A stretch of 64,000 nt of DNA from Craterostigma plantagineum (GCA_027422505.1 JAPQWV010001623.1:1-64000), one strand, 5' to 3'; shown: positions 19,698-30,591, counted from the first letter of the stretch. Notes: generated by a model from the sequence alone, not told the origin. Numbers and translations: made by a program.

Positions 19698-22190
19698 TGT
19701 AATACCCGTAAAATTAGTACGGGATTATTTTGTAATGTTCGAAATTAATGAAGATGATTTTCGAACGAAACCAAATTTTCGGGAGCAAACCGAAAATATT
19801 AGTTGGGCCGAAATTGTTTAGGAAGTCCAAGTAATTTATAAAGAAAATGACCCAAGTCAAATATTAAGGCCCAAATATAGCGATATTAATTAACCAATTA
19901 TTAATTAATCAAGCATGGAAAATCACGTAGGTGTGTGATGACCTACTTTGAGGTTAGAGTCTCACCACCTTAAACAACCAATAAAAAGTAAAAGTGAGCA
20001 AGGATAATAAAAACCTTTACTTAATATCAATGGAAAGCCACGTTGAAGGGATATACTTACATGCTTGGCAAAGATAGACTTACGATTTGAAAGGTTAGTC
20101 ACACACCCTAAGTGATAACCGAGAACTTCAATAAGTAATCCTCACTTGTATTTTCCAAGAACAAAACGTGAAAGGAACGAGAGGGGCGGAGAATATTTTT
20201 GGTAAGCTAACATTTCGAATTAACTTATAAATATTATATAAGCTAACGTGTTAACACCTTACATGGTTTGATGAAATTTCATTAAGCCGAAAGAAGAAAA
20301 TACGAAGGAGGAGCAGATCCTAGCAAGCTTGATCGAATTTTCAGCCTAGGGAATTAATCAAAATTATGGAGGCTAGGTAGGTGGTTTTTAATCCCTACAA
20401 ATCCTTTTTAAACCGTATTCTTTTCCGTAAAAATACTAAGATTCGATTGGAAGGCCATTCGAATTAGAAGATTTGAGCTTTATGATTTTGTTAAATTTTT
20501 GTTACGTGTTATACGTGAATTCGAACTCAATATATGAGTTCTTTTATGTGTTTATGTGAATCGGGTGATTTTTTTAGGGTTTTATTATAAGTATTTGAAG
20601 GAATCGACCAATTATTAAGTTTCGGGCGATTTTGAAATCGAGCGATTATTACTTTCAGTTTCGGGCGATTTTAAATCGCGGGACTAAGTTAATTCGCAAA
20701 ATCGAGTGGAAAATAGGTCTTAATTGAATAGAAAATAGGTCGATTTGGAGTTTCTGGTCGCAGAAGTATTTCGCGGGCCAAAATAGATTTTTGTGGTGTA
20801 TAAAAACAGGTTTCGCGGGCCAGAAGTCGGGTTTCGCGGGCTGAGGTGATTCGCGAATAGTGAGAGACACTGCGGGCCGACTTTGAGTTTCGCGGGCCGA
20901 TTTCAAATCGCGGGGTGATTCCTGTGAGGGGTGTCGGGCTTTCGCGGGATTAAAATCGGGTTTCGCGGGTCTGATCAATTGATTTGCAAAATCGCCGAAA
21001 GCCTCACGAAATCTGGCATTGACCGTTCTTTCGCGGGTTGACCAGAAATTTTAAAAGTGGGTTTCGGGCGAAATTAGATTTGGGCCTTGACCAATTTTGG
21101 AGTGTGTTGACCAGCGGACTTATTTTGGGCTTTTGCCCAATTTTCGACCCAAACATTTAAACTAAAATTACCTTAGGCCCAAATCATTTTAAAATAAAAC
21201 ATTTTCGTACTATAACGTATATTTTCAGGTCAACCCATACTTTAAATTATAAATCTTATTTTTGGATTTTCAAATCATCAGTCTAGTCTGAAATATTGTA
21301 CGATTATGTGATTCTCGGTGTATGCGTTTTTGGTGATTGATTTTATGTGTATTACACGACATGCACGTGAGGGGTTGATGTTGTACTCTATTTATACGGT
21401 GACGCCTTACGGTGTCGGATGAGTGGGGTAGAGTGACCGTTATTGGTCGTCGAGGTTAGACTCGTGTAGCACCTGGTGGGAGAGGGGGTTTGCGACACCC
21501 ATCTACTCGAGACTGAGCCACCCGAGGTGCACACCACCGGATATTATTTGGCTCAGGGACGGCCGACAGATGTGAGATGCCTATCTACTCGGGTTGGTGG
21601 TAGGCCACTCGGGGAAAAGTCGTCGGGTTGAGATTGTGTGCGGAAGGAGCGACCCGGTATGGCCGGCGTGGGCTACCGCATGATTATGGCGTACCTTGCC
21701 ATTGCGCGCGTGGGTGCTTTGTCTAGCCGAGGGCCCTGTTATGTATTGATATGTGTAATAGGTTGAGCGTGCATATTTCATGTGTGAGGACATGGGATTG
21801 GGTTGGGTACACGCACACATATGCATTACATGTTTTACTGCCACCTACTGGGCATTTTTGCTCAGGGTTATATTTTTCAGGTGGGACTGAGCCCGACACC
21901 GATGGGTGTCAGGGTTGAGATATAGGCTGGCTGGCGGCGGTGACTCCACGGGCTTTTGAGGGCGGAGCGGTACATGGGACGCGACCTGTGGAGAGGCATA
22001 GGATAGTGTAGTCGGGTTTTGATTTTTTGGGGCTTCGGCCCGTTGTATTATATTGACGCACTTTTGGAGACCTGACTTAGTTTATATATGTTTATTATTT
22101 TCTTTAAAAAGTTTTTAATAAATCGGGTCCTCCGCGACTTTCGTTGCGGAAATCCGCCAATTATTCTACTTAGGAAGTAGGGTCGCCACA
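19698..22190 (+). mobile_element. Chromovirus 3' LTR (2493 bp)
   Basis: It has the same ends as the 5' LTR (TGTAATACCCG...GTCGCCACA) and keeps the ~210-bp block at 21279-21493 that the 5' LTR has lost. The TTTCGCGGG words are again present at about 20770-20970. Confidence 0.93.
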
Positions 22191-22195
22191 CTAAT
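22191..22195 (+). repeat. Target site duplication CTAAT, right
   Basis: It matches 12994-12998 and directly follows the CA of the 3' LTR. Confidence 0.9.
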
Positions 22196-23087
22196 TGAAT
22201 ATGCCATGTCAGGTCGAGTGCAGTTGGACAAATACATCAGACTGCCAATCACCCGAGCGTATTCTAGTTGCGATACAGGCTCTCCTCTATTTTGCTAAGT
22301 GTACATTGGTGTCCACAGGTGTCTTCATCGGACGAAGGCATTAAATCAATTTAACACATTCTCAACATAGTGAGATTGTGTAAACACAATTACTTTGGAC
22401 TTCTTAGAGACATTTATTCCCAAAAATGACGTCAGCCAAGCCCATATATCTTCATACTGAAATAATTTTTCACCATAATCTTTGTATTCACGTTTCTCAT
22501 GATCAACATGGTGTCTACGTAAAGACAGACATTCACAAACTCATCGGGTGTGCCTTTTATATAAACGCATGTATGACACTGATTAATCTTAAATCCATTC
22601 AACAACATCGTCATGTCAAACTTCTCGTGCCATTGTTTCGATGCTTGCTTAAGCCCGTAAAGTGACTTTACGAGTCGGCACACCTTATATTCCTGTTCGA
22701 GTTCAATACTTCGGGTTGCATCATAGATGTTTTTTCCTCGAGTTCTCCATTCAGAAAGACCGTTTTCACGTCCATTTGGTGTATCCCGAGGTCATATAAC
22801 GCTTCTATCACGATTAAAACCCGCATGGATGTAATCCTTGTCACAAGTGAGTAGGTATCGAATAAATCTTACCCTTACTTTTGATTGAGCCCTTTAGCTA
22901 CTAAACGAGCTTTATATTTATCAATTGTTCCATCACTATTAAGCTTCCCTTTAAAGATCCATTTGCATCCTAAAGGCTTGCACCACTTTGGGAAATCTAC
23001 CAACTCCCACGTTGCCTAATTGATTCAATGTCGTTATTATTTGCTTTTTTCCATAATGGAGCTTCTGGACTAGATGTCGTCTAACAA
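22196..23087 (-). pseudogene. Ty1-copia reverse transcriptase remnant (proximal part)
   Basis: Minus-strand frames give copia reverse transcriptase: KWIFKGKLNSDGTIDKYKARL in one frame, and at 22432-22683 CRLVKSLYGLKQASKQWHEKF and CVYIKG. The active site reads YVDT instead of YVDD, so the second catalytic Asp is lost. Stops and frame changes are frequent. It continues at 12831-12998 across the chromovirus insertion. It is an older element than the chromovirus. Confidence 0.82.
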
Positions 23088-23423
23088 CTACATCAGGAGC
23101 AGCTGTTCTCTCACAAACCTGTGGATCCTCAGCATTGTATCTCTATTGAGTTCTTCCGACCTCTGCTCGATATTTCTCCTGATGACCTTGAGCATCCCAT
23201 CGCAAAACTTATGAATCTCAGTCTTCAGCATCATCCTAATCTTCTTGGCAATTGGATTGTGGTAGGTGATGCCTAGGACTAAGCTGATGTGCACATGATT
23301 GCTTGGAAGCCCTTCGACCTCAGGTCCTTTGTTGAGTGGTTCGGCCATGTTGACCTTCTTCATGTTGCTCTCCAGAGCCATCTGAAGGTCATGTGTCGCA
23401 AAGTATTTGACTTGGCACATCAT
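23088..23423 (-). CDS. Unrecognised 111-codon open frame next to the copia remnant
   Basis: The minus-strand frame starts MMCQVKYFATHDLQ and runs through an Arg/Lys/Glu-rich part (MLKVIRRNIEQRSEEL) to its stop. I do not recognise the family. It lies where copia integrase would be expected but does not look like integrase, so it may be a captured or unrelated fragment. It is identical in the right copy (58484-58819), which only reflects the recent duplication. No promoter or partner gene is evident. Confidence 0.3.
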   Translation of the reverse strand: MMCQVKYFATHDLQMALESNMKKVNMAEPLNKGPEVEGLPSNHVHISLVLGITYHNPIAKKIRMMLKTEIHKFCDGMLKVIRRNIEQRSEELNRDTMLRIHRFVREQLLLM

Positions 23424-23440
23424 GAACCGGTAGAGCCCTG

Positions 23441-23967
23441 GAAAATTTAAAAAAAGAGGAACGACTCTATTTGGTTTTAAAAAAAGAGGAACGTGTTGTC
23501 AAATGACAGAAATACCCTTACTAAAAAACTGGTTAAGCAGGCTAATCCGACTCATTAGAAGCGAAAACTTATCCGAGTATTATTCGAGTTATAAGAAAAC
23601 TCGATTAAACAACTCGAATAAAAGCTTATCAGAATTATTAAAAGAAAAAACTATACGACCTTTATTCTAGTTACAACCGACACTCGAATACTAAACTCGA
23701 ATAATATTTCGATGTGATAAACTAACTCGAATAATACTCAGAAAATTTAAACCAAAAAAGTAGCATTATTCGAGTAACTTACGAGTAACATTTTCGAGTC
23801 ACAACTCGAATAGAAAACTCGAATTAAAAACTCGAATAAGACGCATTTTATAAAGCTCGCAAAGAAAATTAGACCCAAATCACTCGAAAACCTAATTCTC
23901 TCGCGATCTATTTTCGAACCAAAGCCCTAACTCAAAAAATCGTACACAAAACCAAGCATAATCATCA
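23441..23967. other. Non-coding stretch with ACTCGAAT cluster
   Basis: There is no coding frame. TTTAAAAAAAGAGGAACG occurs twice, 30 bp apart (23446 and 23476). From 23582 to 23836 ACTCGAAT occurs seven times and ATTCGAGT twice, in an AT-rich setting. The stretch ends at a short open frame. Confidence 0.6.
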
Positions 23968-24117
23968 ATGACGAAAAGAAAAAAGAGTTCATCGGAGCCT
24001 TCCGCGCCTCAACGTAACCGGGTGGATGAGCAAATCGACGCCGGTAGAGCCACGGTGATCTTTTTTGTCGAGTTTTGGGTTTTTGTTAAATCGAATTGGT
24101 CAAATGTATTTCTTGGT
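23968..24117 (+). CDS. Short open frame with basic N-terminus, possible gene 5' fragment
   Basis: The ATG at 23968 starts a 49-codon frame: MTKRKKSSSEPSAPQRNRVD, then IDAGRATV, then hydrophobic residues to TAG at 24115. The Lys/Arg/Ser-rich start could be a first exon (a GTGATC donor-like site follows GCCACG). The downstream part is cut 65 bp later by the truncated Athila LTR. I cannot assign a function. Confidence 0.3.
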
Positions 24118-24181
24118 TAGATCTTTCGTTTCTAGCGTTAAATCGATCGGTTTTGAGGTTATTTCGTTGGGTAGACGTCGT

Positions 24182-24781
24182 AATCGCCCTCGTTACGGTG
24201 TTCGCGTCGTCTCTTTATTTTCAGTCGTCGCTTCCTCCCTCTCTAAGCTCTCGGCTTCCTCTGCTCTCGTTTTTCAGTCCAAAAGCCTTTCTTATTATTC
24301 GCTGTCAAGCTTCCTTAAATAAGAAGCCAATCCACCGGCTTTTTTTCCTCCCCACATCCGATCTTCTAGCATATATTAGTATTAAGTTTTAAATGGGAAG
24401 ATTTGGTCATGATTTGAATTCCCTTGCACGTGTGTGGGTATTGTGTGGGCCATAATTGGTTAAATAATATCACTTGTGGGCTTAAGCTATTAATGGGCTG
24501 AAGTTTAACACATATAAACCCATTCTTGTCATCATTAGAGTGCATCCCAAGTCTTCATTAGTGTGATGTCCCACGATCGATCTCGAGGCAACAATTTGTA
24601 CCAATCTTGATTGTACCATTCTATGTCCCCCTATTCTCGTCATTTGCTCCATTTTACATGGTTATCTGTCAAATAAGAAATATGAACATAAACGTAGGAT
24701 ATCCAAGTATATTAGAATAATAACATCGAAAATACGCTTTTACGGGGTATAAAAACAATGTAGATTCCTAACTTATCAACA
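24182..24781 (-). mobile_element. Athila-like 3' LTR, truncated
   Basis: On the minus strand it begins TGTTGATAAG at 24781, next to the purine tract, and matches the right LTR up to 24182. The other ~815 bp of LTR (present at 28786-29601) is missing, replaced by unrelated sequence from 24181 leftward. Confidence 0.8.
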
Positions 24782-24792
24782 ACCCCCAAACT
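24782..24792 (-). other. Athila-like polypurine tract
   Basis: On the minus strand AGTTTGGGGGT directly precedes the LTR TG. Similar CCCCCAAACT words (plus strand) recur at about 25849 and 25988, inside the non-coding 3' region. Confidence 0.75.
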
Positions 24793-26159
24793 AGCTTCGA
24801 TCGTCCTCGATCATAAAAGCGGAATAAAACCAAATCAAGTTAGGATTATAGAACATCTATCAATGAAATTCTCCTGTTTCATCTCAGCAAACGTAAAAGC
24901 ATATAAAGTCGGGATTATCATCAACTAATAAACGATCTAGTCAAAACACGAGGCACGAAGTAATAAGTCGCAATCTTATCATGGCATAAAAGACATTTCT
25001 AGAATCGTACTACGCATCAATTCACAACTCTCACAAGGGTCGCTCAAGTTGCTCGAAGTGTTTTTCAGAGGGATCTGTATAAATACGCTCAATGCACGAC
25101 ATGAAAAGATATTACTCTAGGCTTGCAAATATATCACATCATAGTCACGTAGTAGAAGTCATGCATGAATCAAAGGGTCTTTCATCAAGGGTTGTAATGG
25201 GGCTCGGGTTTTGAAAGGTGCGTCATATGGGAAAGTGAGCTAAAAATATCAAACGTGTCAATCATCAAATCGCTCTTCTAACCACTTATTTCGCTCTTCT
25301 AACGCCGTGCCTATTTTTCACTCGGCTCGTCCTTTTTCCTTTTCTAGCTCTTCTCGCCTACTTTCTTTTTTTTTTCAACATCTTTTTTTTTCTTTTTCTC
25401 TTTCGCCCTTTTTTTTCTTTTTTTTTCGCTTCTTTTTTTTTTTAGAACTAGCCCCTCCTTTCTTTTTTTTTGTACTTTTTATCGAATGGAGAGGTTTCTA
25501 GTCTGTTGCAATATTACGACGAGAGATCCATATCATAGGACAAGTTCATAACTAACATGCATCGACGATTAGCTCCTTCTTAATCAACAAGCCACTTTCA
25601 CGATAAAGCAGTCAATATAGCCAAATAATCATGCTAATATCACGACAATGCAACATGTAAGACTATCTCACTCAATCATCAAATCATATCACGACACGGT
25701 AAAATTTAAAAATTTTCATCATAGACGAGAGATTTCACAGACGACGTTCAGATCGCAACTTTCATCAGTTACACCCACTAAAAGACCGAAGCACGTCGAT
25801 ACCTAAACATGTAAGCATATTAAATCTAGCATGTGTCACATCCCACCCCCAAACTAAATAGTACACTGTCCTCAGTGTATAAAATAAAGGCAAAGAGAGA
25901 GTAGAAGTGACACTGCCCTGAATTTTGCATCGATCATGTAGAAGACATGGTTTATATGCAGTAACAAGCAACCATCATGAACGGACAACCCCCAAACTGG
26001 CTATGAGCCTACGAGAAAACGTGACTAGGCGGCACCGTGAGAGCAAATTTTTATTAGAAGAAAACTATAAAGTAAATAGAACTTATAAAATAATATATAT
26101 ACATCGATAGGCCTTGGGTTGCCTCCCAAGAAGCACTGCTTTTATAGTCATTAGCTCGA
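24793..26159 (-). other. Athila-like 3' non-coding region
   Basis: No supported gene. It holds a T-rich tract on the plus strand (25360-25475), the block CTGTCCTCAGTGTA near 25868, and two extra G-rich polypurine-like tracts (minus strand). The right end (about 26105-26155) still encodes, in another frame, a pol-end-like piece (VELMTIKAVLLGRQPK), showing that the pol middle was removed. Confidence 0.6.
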
Positions 26160-27129
26160 CTCACAAACCGCTTATTCTGGTGGACGATCCAGGTTGATCG
26201 AGTCTTCTTTCCAAACATCTCGATTGTTGTATCCATTGGGTTCCCCTTTCCTGGTGATAGTGTCTGCATCATCGTGTGGGGTCGAGAGTTCTCCTTTTTT
26301 TCGCCATATGTAGATGCCATCGTCTGTGCAATCTTTCTGACGACGCTTTTTCTTTTTCTTCGGCGAAACCACCTTCTTGATAGATTTAGAGCAACTGCTG
26401 TTTTTAGTCCATGGGGTCCACCTGTTAAAATTCAACACAAGAAACTAAGTTATGACTAGATTTAGCCTCGTTCCCATTCGGCGCATCTATTCGAGCGTCA
26501 GCCTTCATGTTCTGGCGGTCCTTCAGCTTGCTGGTATTCTCTCCAGACAAGTTGTACCTGAAAGACTCAGAACACTTAAAAGCACAAGGGTCAAAGATAT
26601 TGATAAAGGAACAAGAATCATCAGTAGGGCGTTTCATAGATTTATAAACATCGAATTCAACTTTCTCGTCCCTACTTGCAAAATAAGTTTACCATTACCG
26701 ACATCAATGATAGCTCTTGCCGTGTTTAGGAACGGGCGTCCGAGTATCAATGGGGAGGTCGTCGTCTTCTTCCATATCCAACACAATAAAATCAGCAGGG
26801 AAGTAGTGCTCTCCTACTTTCACCAATACGTCTTCCATTTTTCCTCGTGGATACGTGATAGATCTATCGGCGAGCTGAAGGATAGTTGATGTGGGTTTTG
26901 GCTCGCCAAGTCCCAATTTCCTAAATAATGAAAATGGCATCAAAATAATACTCGCACCAAGATCGCATAACACATTATTAAATGAAAGAGATCCAATAGA
27001 ACAAGGAATAGAGGAACTCCCTCGATCCTTAAGCTTCGGCGGAAGCTTCTTCTGTAATACGGTTGAACATTCTTCGGTGAGAGTGATCGTTCCGTCTTCT
27101 TCTAACTTGTTTCTCTTGAATAGTAGCTC
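26160..27129 (-). pseudogene. Athila-like protease and basic tail, frameshifted (left copy)
   Basis: The minus-strand frame carries CDLGASIILMPFSLFRKLGLG, an Athila-type protease with D-L-G-A in place of D-S/T-G, followed by FIVLDMEEDDDLP. An extra G near 26752 then shifts the frame, so the ILGRPFLNTA part is lost here; other 1-base changes occur near 26672, 26248 and 26438. In the right copy the same region is open for 271 codons after the protease start. Protease would cleave Gag-Pol. Confidence 0.82.
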
Positions 27130-28624
27130 CTTCAGTCATTTGGCGTACTTTGGCATCTGCAACAAAGCCTCAATAAAAGGGATATTAACTTCAAGTTTTT
27201 TAAATATATTAATGAAACGATCAAAATCTTCATGATTCTTCCCTTTTCGTAAAGCCGCTGGATATGGAGGTCGGACTTTTATCGATTGGAGTGGGTTGAC
27301 CTTCTTTTGCTCCAAGAATGAATCTGGCTCGTCTTCGAATTTTTCGGCCTGCTTGCCCTTTTCAGGGTGTGAACCATAGTGTTTGTGACCGTGAATTCGA
27401 TCTGATCGGATGTCTCTTTGTCTTTTGCTTCTTCCACCTCCTTGGTCTCTTGGAACGATTCAAGCTTCTTTCCACTTCTCAGTTCAATGACATTCGCGTA
27501 CTCTCGAGGGTTTCTTTCAGTGTCGCTTGGAAGTGTGCCTGGCTTGCGCTCGGACATTGAAATTGTTAGATGTTCACTTTGTACTCACCAAACTATGCAT
27601 TGTATCCTCTATCTTGTTGAGCCGTTCGTCCATCTTACGATTCTGACTGCCTTGATAGTCCGTCAGTTTCTCAAATGCTATTTCCCAATCGGCCTTTTGT
27701 TTTGGTGGTGGCGCGCTCTGTTGATTTTGAGCTTCTGGAGGCTTTAAGTAGTGCGAGTTTCCATACGATAGATTCGGATGGCCTCGCCAGCTTGGGTCGT
27801 ATGTGTTGGAGTACGGATTCTTTGCCTATTGTGGATGTACTTCACCGCCTCAGGATCCGTCGATTGTATCTGGTCTAACCTTTTATGTATGGCTTCGAAT
27901 TGCGCCTCCAACGAGCTACTTATCTCGTGTATTCCAGCCGTCCGTCGGTCCAGATCATGCTCAGTATATCTTGCTGGTTAGGCTGCAATTCGCTCGATGG
28001 CCTGGAGTGCTTCCTCGTCGCCTAACTCCATGAAGTTTCGTGTGCATCCACCGTCGACGATCCTTTTACTTGGTGTGCTAAGCCCTAGAAAAATGATTGC
28101 ATCTGGACGCTCAACGTATGCTGTGGTTCGGACATTGTCTAAGAAGGCTCTTGTATCGACCCCATGCATCCCTCAGAGATTCGCCACCTTCTTGTTTGAA
28201 GTTTACTAGCTGACTCCTAATTTCGCTGGTCCTTGACATGAGTAGTATTTGCCCAGAAAGCACTCCACTAGTTGCTCCCAACTAGTAATAGATGCATGTG
28301 GTAATGATGAGAACCATTCAGAAGCCTTACCTGTCAAAGAAAAGGAAAAAATGTTAGTTTTATAACTTCTGTGGAGACGCCAATATACTTAATAGTTCTG
28401 CAAATTTGAGTAAATATCAAAATATGTGAATTTGCGTCCTCGTTTGTAAGCCCATGAAATTGTGATGAACCCGTCACCATCTGTATAGTAACGGGTTTAA
28501 TCTCAAAATGATTATTTGGTCCTGGCGGGATGGCAATCGGGTCGCTGTCATCGAAAATTCCTGGAAGCGCTCGGCTTAGTAAAGTGGGTCGTGGATGAAC
28601 TTCCTCGCGTTCTTGATTCTCCAT
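27130..28624 (-). pseudogene. Athila-like gag, frameshifted (left copy)
   Basis: It starts with ATG at 28622-28624 (MENQEREEVHPRP). The capsid part is cut at 28334 by a lost G in a G run; later pieces in other frames include FLGLSTPSKRIVDGG (about 28100-28000), NPREYANVIELRSGKK and the end near 27130. A TGA after PKYAK (27136-27138) separates gag from protease in both copies. At least five 1-base differences from the right copy fall in this 1.5 kb. Confidence 0.82.
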
Positions 28625-28762
28625 TATTCCTGCAAAAGAAAATAACGATCAAAATAAGTGAAAAATAATAAAAATAGACACGAGAAAATAAATATATAAT
28701 AATAAAAATAGTAAAAACTATACTAAAACTAGAATAAAATCCTAAAATTAATAATACTGCTG

Positions 28763-28780
28763 TCCCCGGCAACGGCGCCA
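28763..28780 (-). other. Athila-like primer binding site (tRNA-Asp)
   Basis: The plus strand reads TCCCCGGCAACGGCGCCA, which is the 3' end of plant tRNA-Asp; the minus-strand complement is therefore the primer site used by Athila elements. It lies five bases from the LTR end at 28786. Confidence 0.9.
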
Positions 28781-28785
28781 AAACT

Positions 28786-30142
28786 TGACACGCTGAAATA
28801 CTAGCAAGTGTACTAGGTCGTGCAAGTAGTATAAAACGGACGAAGTCCGAGTATCGATCCACGAAACAGCTCGATTAATTCTAAGAAAATATTCCTAATT
28901 CAAATTTAGACTAACGGAATTTTTATAGTTTTGATGATTCGATAAAAGAGATAAACACAAATAATAAAATAAACGCAAATAAAATAGGTGAGGATAGAGC
29001 AGTTAACGACGAACGTGATTAAGACACATGCTCGACACGAAATATTCCTACGTCTTCATGCAATATCATCTATCTAATCAACATGAATCAAGTCAAGGTG
29101 GAATTTCCTAACATACGTGCTACCCGTTATTCACGTAACTAGCAACCCTACGTAAATAGAGAACCAATCAACTATATGTCTATATGACTGTAGTTCCTAT
29201 ACGTGCATTCGATCTTCGTGAAATTCCCCGAGTTTAGACGCTTTCGGCGCCTAAGGTCTCAGAAACCATACATACGAAACCGAATTCCATCTCTGGTCGG
29301 TTTTACATAGTGGTATTCAATGTTTTGTTCTAATCGGTCTAATCACTTAGTCCGTCTCATAAACCAATCAATAATCATACGGATGGAGGCCAATCATACG
29401 TACGCATATGAAGCACAAACAAAGAATACATAACTTAACTCATATGATTAAATAGAAAATAATAATTGCATTAATACGTAGTCATAATTCGGCCTCACAC
29501 GGCCTCAATCACAAAAGAAATTAGCCTAGCATATTAATATACGAAAACGACAAAGAGTCGAAAGAAAACATTGTCGAAAACGAAAATTTAAAAAGGTAAG
29601 AAATCGCCCTCGTTACGGTGTTCGCGTCGTCTCTTTATTTTCAGTCGTCGCTTCCTCCCTCTCTCAGCTCTCGGCTTCCTCTGCTCTCGTTTTTCAGTCC
29701 AAAAGCCTTTCTTATTATTCGCTGTCAAGCTTCCTTAAATAAAAAGCCAATCCACCGACTTTTTTTCCTCCCCACATCCGATCTTCTAGCATATATTAGT
29801 ATCCAAAGTTTTAAATGGGAAGATTTGGTCATGATTTGAATTCCCTTGCACGTGTGTGGGTATTGTGTGGGCCATAATTGGTTAAATAATATCTCTTGTG
29901 GGGGTTAAGCTATTAATGGGCTGAAGTTTAACACATATAAACCCATTCTTGTCATCATTAGAGTGCATCCCAAGTCTTCATTAGTGTGATGTCCCACGAT
30001 CGATCTCGAGGCAACAATTTGTACCAATCTTGATTGTACCATTCTATGTCCCCCTATTCTCGTCATTTGCTCCATTTTACATGGTTATCTGTCAAATAAG
30101 AAATATGAACATAAACGTAGGATATCCAAGTATATTAGAATA
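28786..30142 (-). mobile_element. Athila-like 5' LTR, missing its outer ~60 bp
   Basis: The LTR inner end TGACACGCTG (plus orientation) is next to the primer site. It runs to 30142, where identity with the left LTR stops 62 bp before the expected TCAACA end and an unrelated inverted LTR begins. The outer target duplication is therefore lost. Confidence 0.78.
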
Positions 30143-30591
30143 TACATGACTAAGCATATGTTTTATCTTCAAAACTTAGAAATCCTTACGTGTCATGTAA
30201 CTATTCAACTTTGCCTAAGTTATAATTGGTCTAATCCTAATGGTGTGTGTGTATGGTCGGCCGAACTTCTACACCATATGTATTAATCGGCCAATTTTAA
30301 GCTATTACCTATTATCCTTCGATTTCAATTTCTACTAATTCGTATTTTCCAAAACTTGTATTAACACTAAATTAAATATTCTAAGTTAGCATGTTACATA
30401 CTAAAAACCCTAACATCAATAACTAACCTAATTTCAATTAATTCCTCTACTTGGTTAGTAACCTTAATAGCACCCAATTTGAAATCATGTTGACACATAA
30501 AATCGTAAAAGACATCTCATGCAGTCACGTAAGTCATATAATATGTATGCATAATTATTGGCCAAACTTACGTGCGGGACTCGGGTATTAC
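30143..30591 (-). mobile_element. Inverted LTR fragment of another gypsy family
   Basis: Read on the minus strand it starts TGTAATACCCGAG at 30591, the same start as the chromovirus LTR, but the following sequence differs, so it is a related family or a diverged relative. No coding sequence. It lies between the broken Athila LTR and a direct chromovirus LTR fragment. Confidence 0.5.

Larger units (their letters stand above)
12999..22190 (+). mobile_element. Complete Ty3-gypsy chromovirus, Tekay/Del-like (left copy)
   Basis: A 9192-bp element with TG...CA LTRs, a Met primer site, gag, pol ending in a chromodomain, a polypurine tract and a CTAAT target duplication. Structure is complete but coding capacity is lost: protease is deleted and pol has several breaks. 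It inserted into an antisense copia remnant. The LTR length over 2 kb and the integrase-chromodomain layout fit the Tekay/Del chromoviruses of plants. Confidence 0.93.
1..28595 (+). repeat. Left copy of a ~27-kb+ direct duplication
   Basis: This whole stretch recurs in the same orientation from 37193 to the window end. The offset is 37192 at the left, falls to about 35388 after the satellite array (two units fewer in the right copy), and is about 35405 at the right edge. Every landmark is repeated in order: RING-like remnant, copia LTRs, trnS, 85-bp repeats, array, chromovirus, Athila-like element. The true left end lies outside the window, so the unit may be larger. It could be a segmental tandem duplication or two haplotypes placed in series by the assembler. 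Confidence 0.97.
24182..30142 (-). mobile_element. Athila-like Ty3-gypsy element, gag-protease only (left copy)
   Basis: A minus-strand element: 5' LTR at right (28786-30142), primer site for tRNA-Asp, gag, an Athila-type protease, a short basic tail, a long non-coding stretch, a polypurine tract and a truncated 3' LTR (24182-24781). Reverse transcriptase, RNase H and integrase are absent. The shared LTR part (24182-24719 against 29602-30142) looks about 98-99% identical by eye, so the insertion is fairly young. Confidence 0.85.

Noticed and set aside
12999..22190. An endogenous pararetrovirus or other integrated virus
   Set aside because: LTRs with TG/CA ends, a 5-bp target duplication and an integrase-chromodomain pol identify a retrotransposon; no movement protein or coat-type domain is present.
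25307..25501. 64-codon Phe/Ser-rich frame
   Set aside because: It is a translation of a T-rich tract inside the non-coding Athila 3' region, and it changes with T-run length in the right copy (60703-60948).
26891..27235. Plus-strand frames of 70-145 codons over the Athila-like gag and protease
   Set aside because: They are antisense to recognisable gag/protease sequence.
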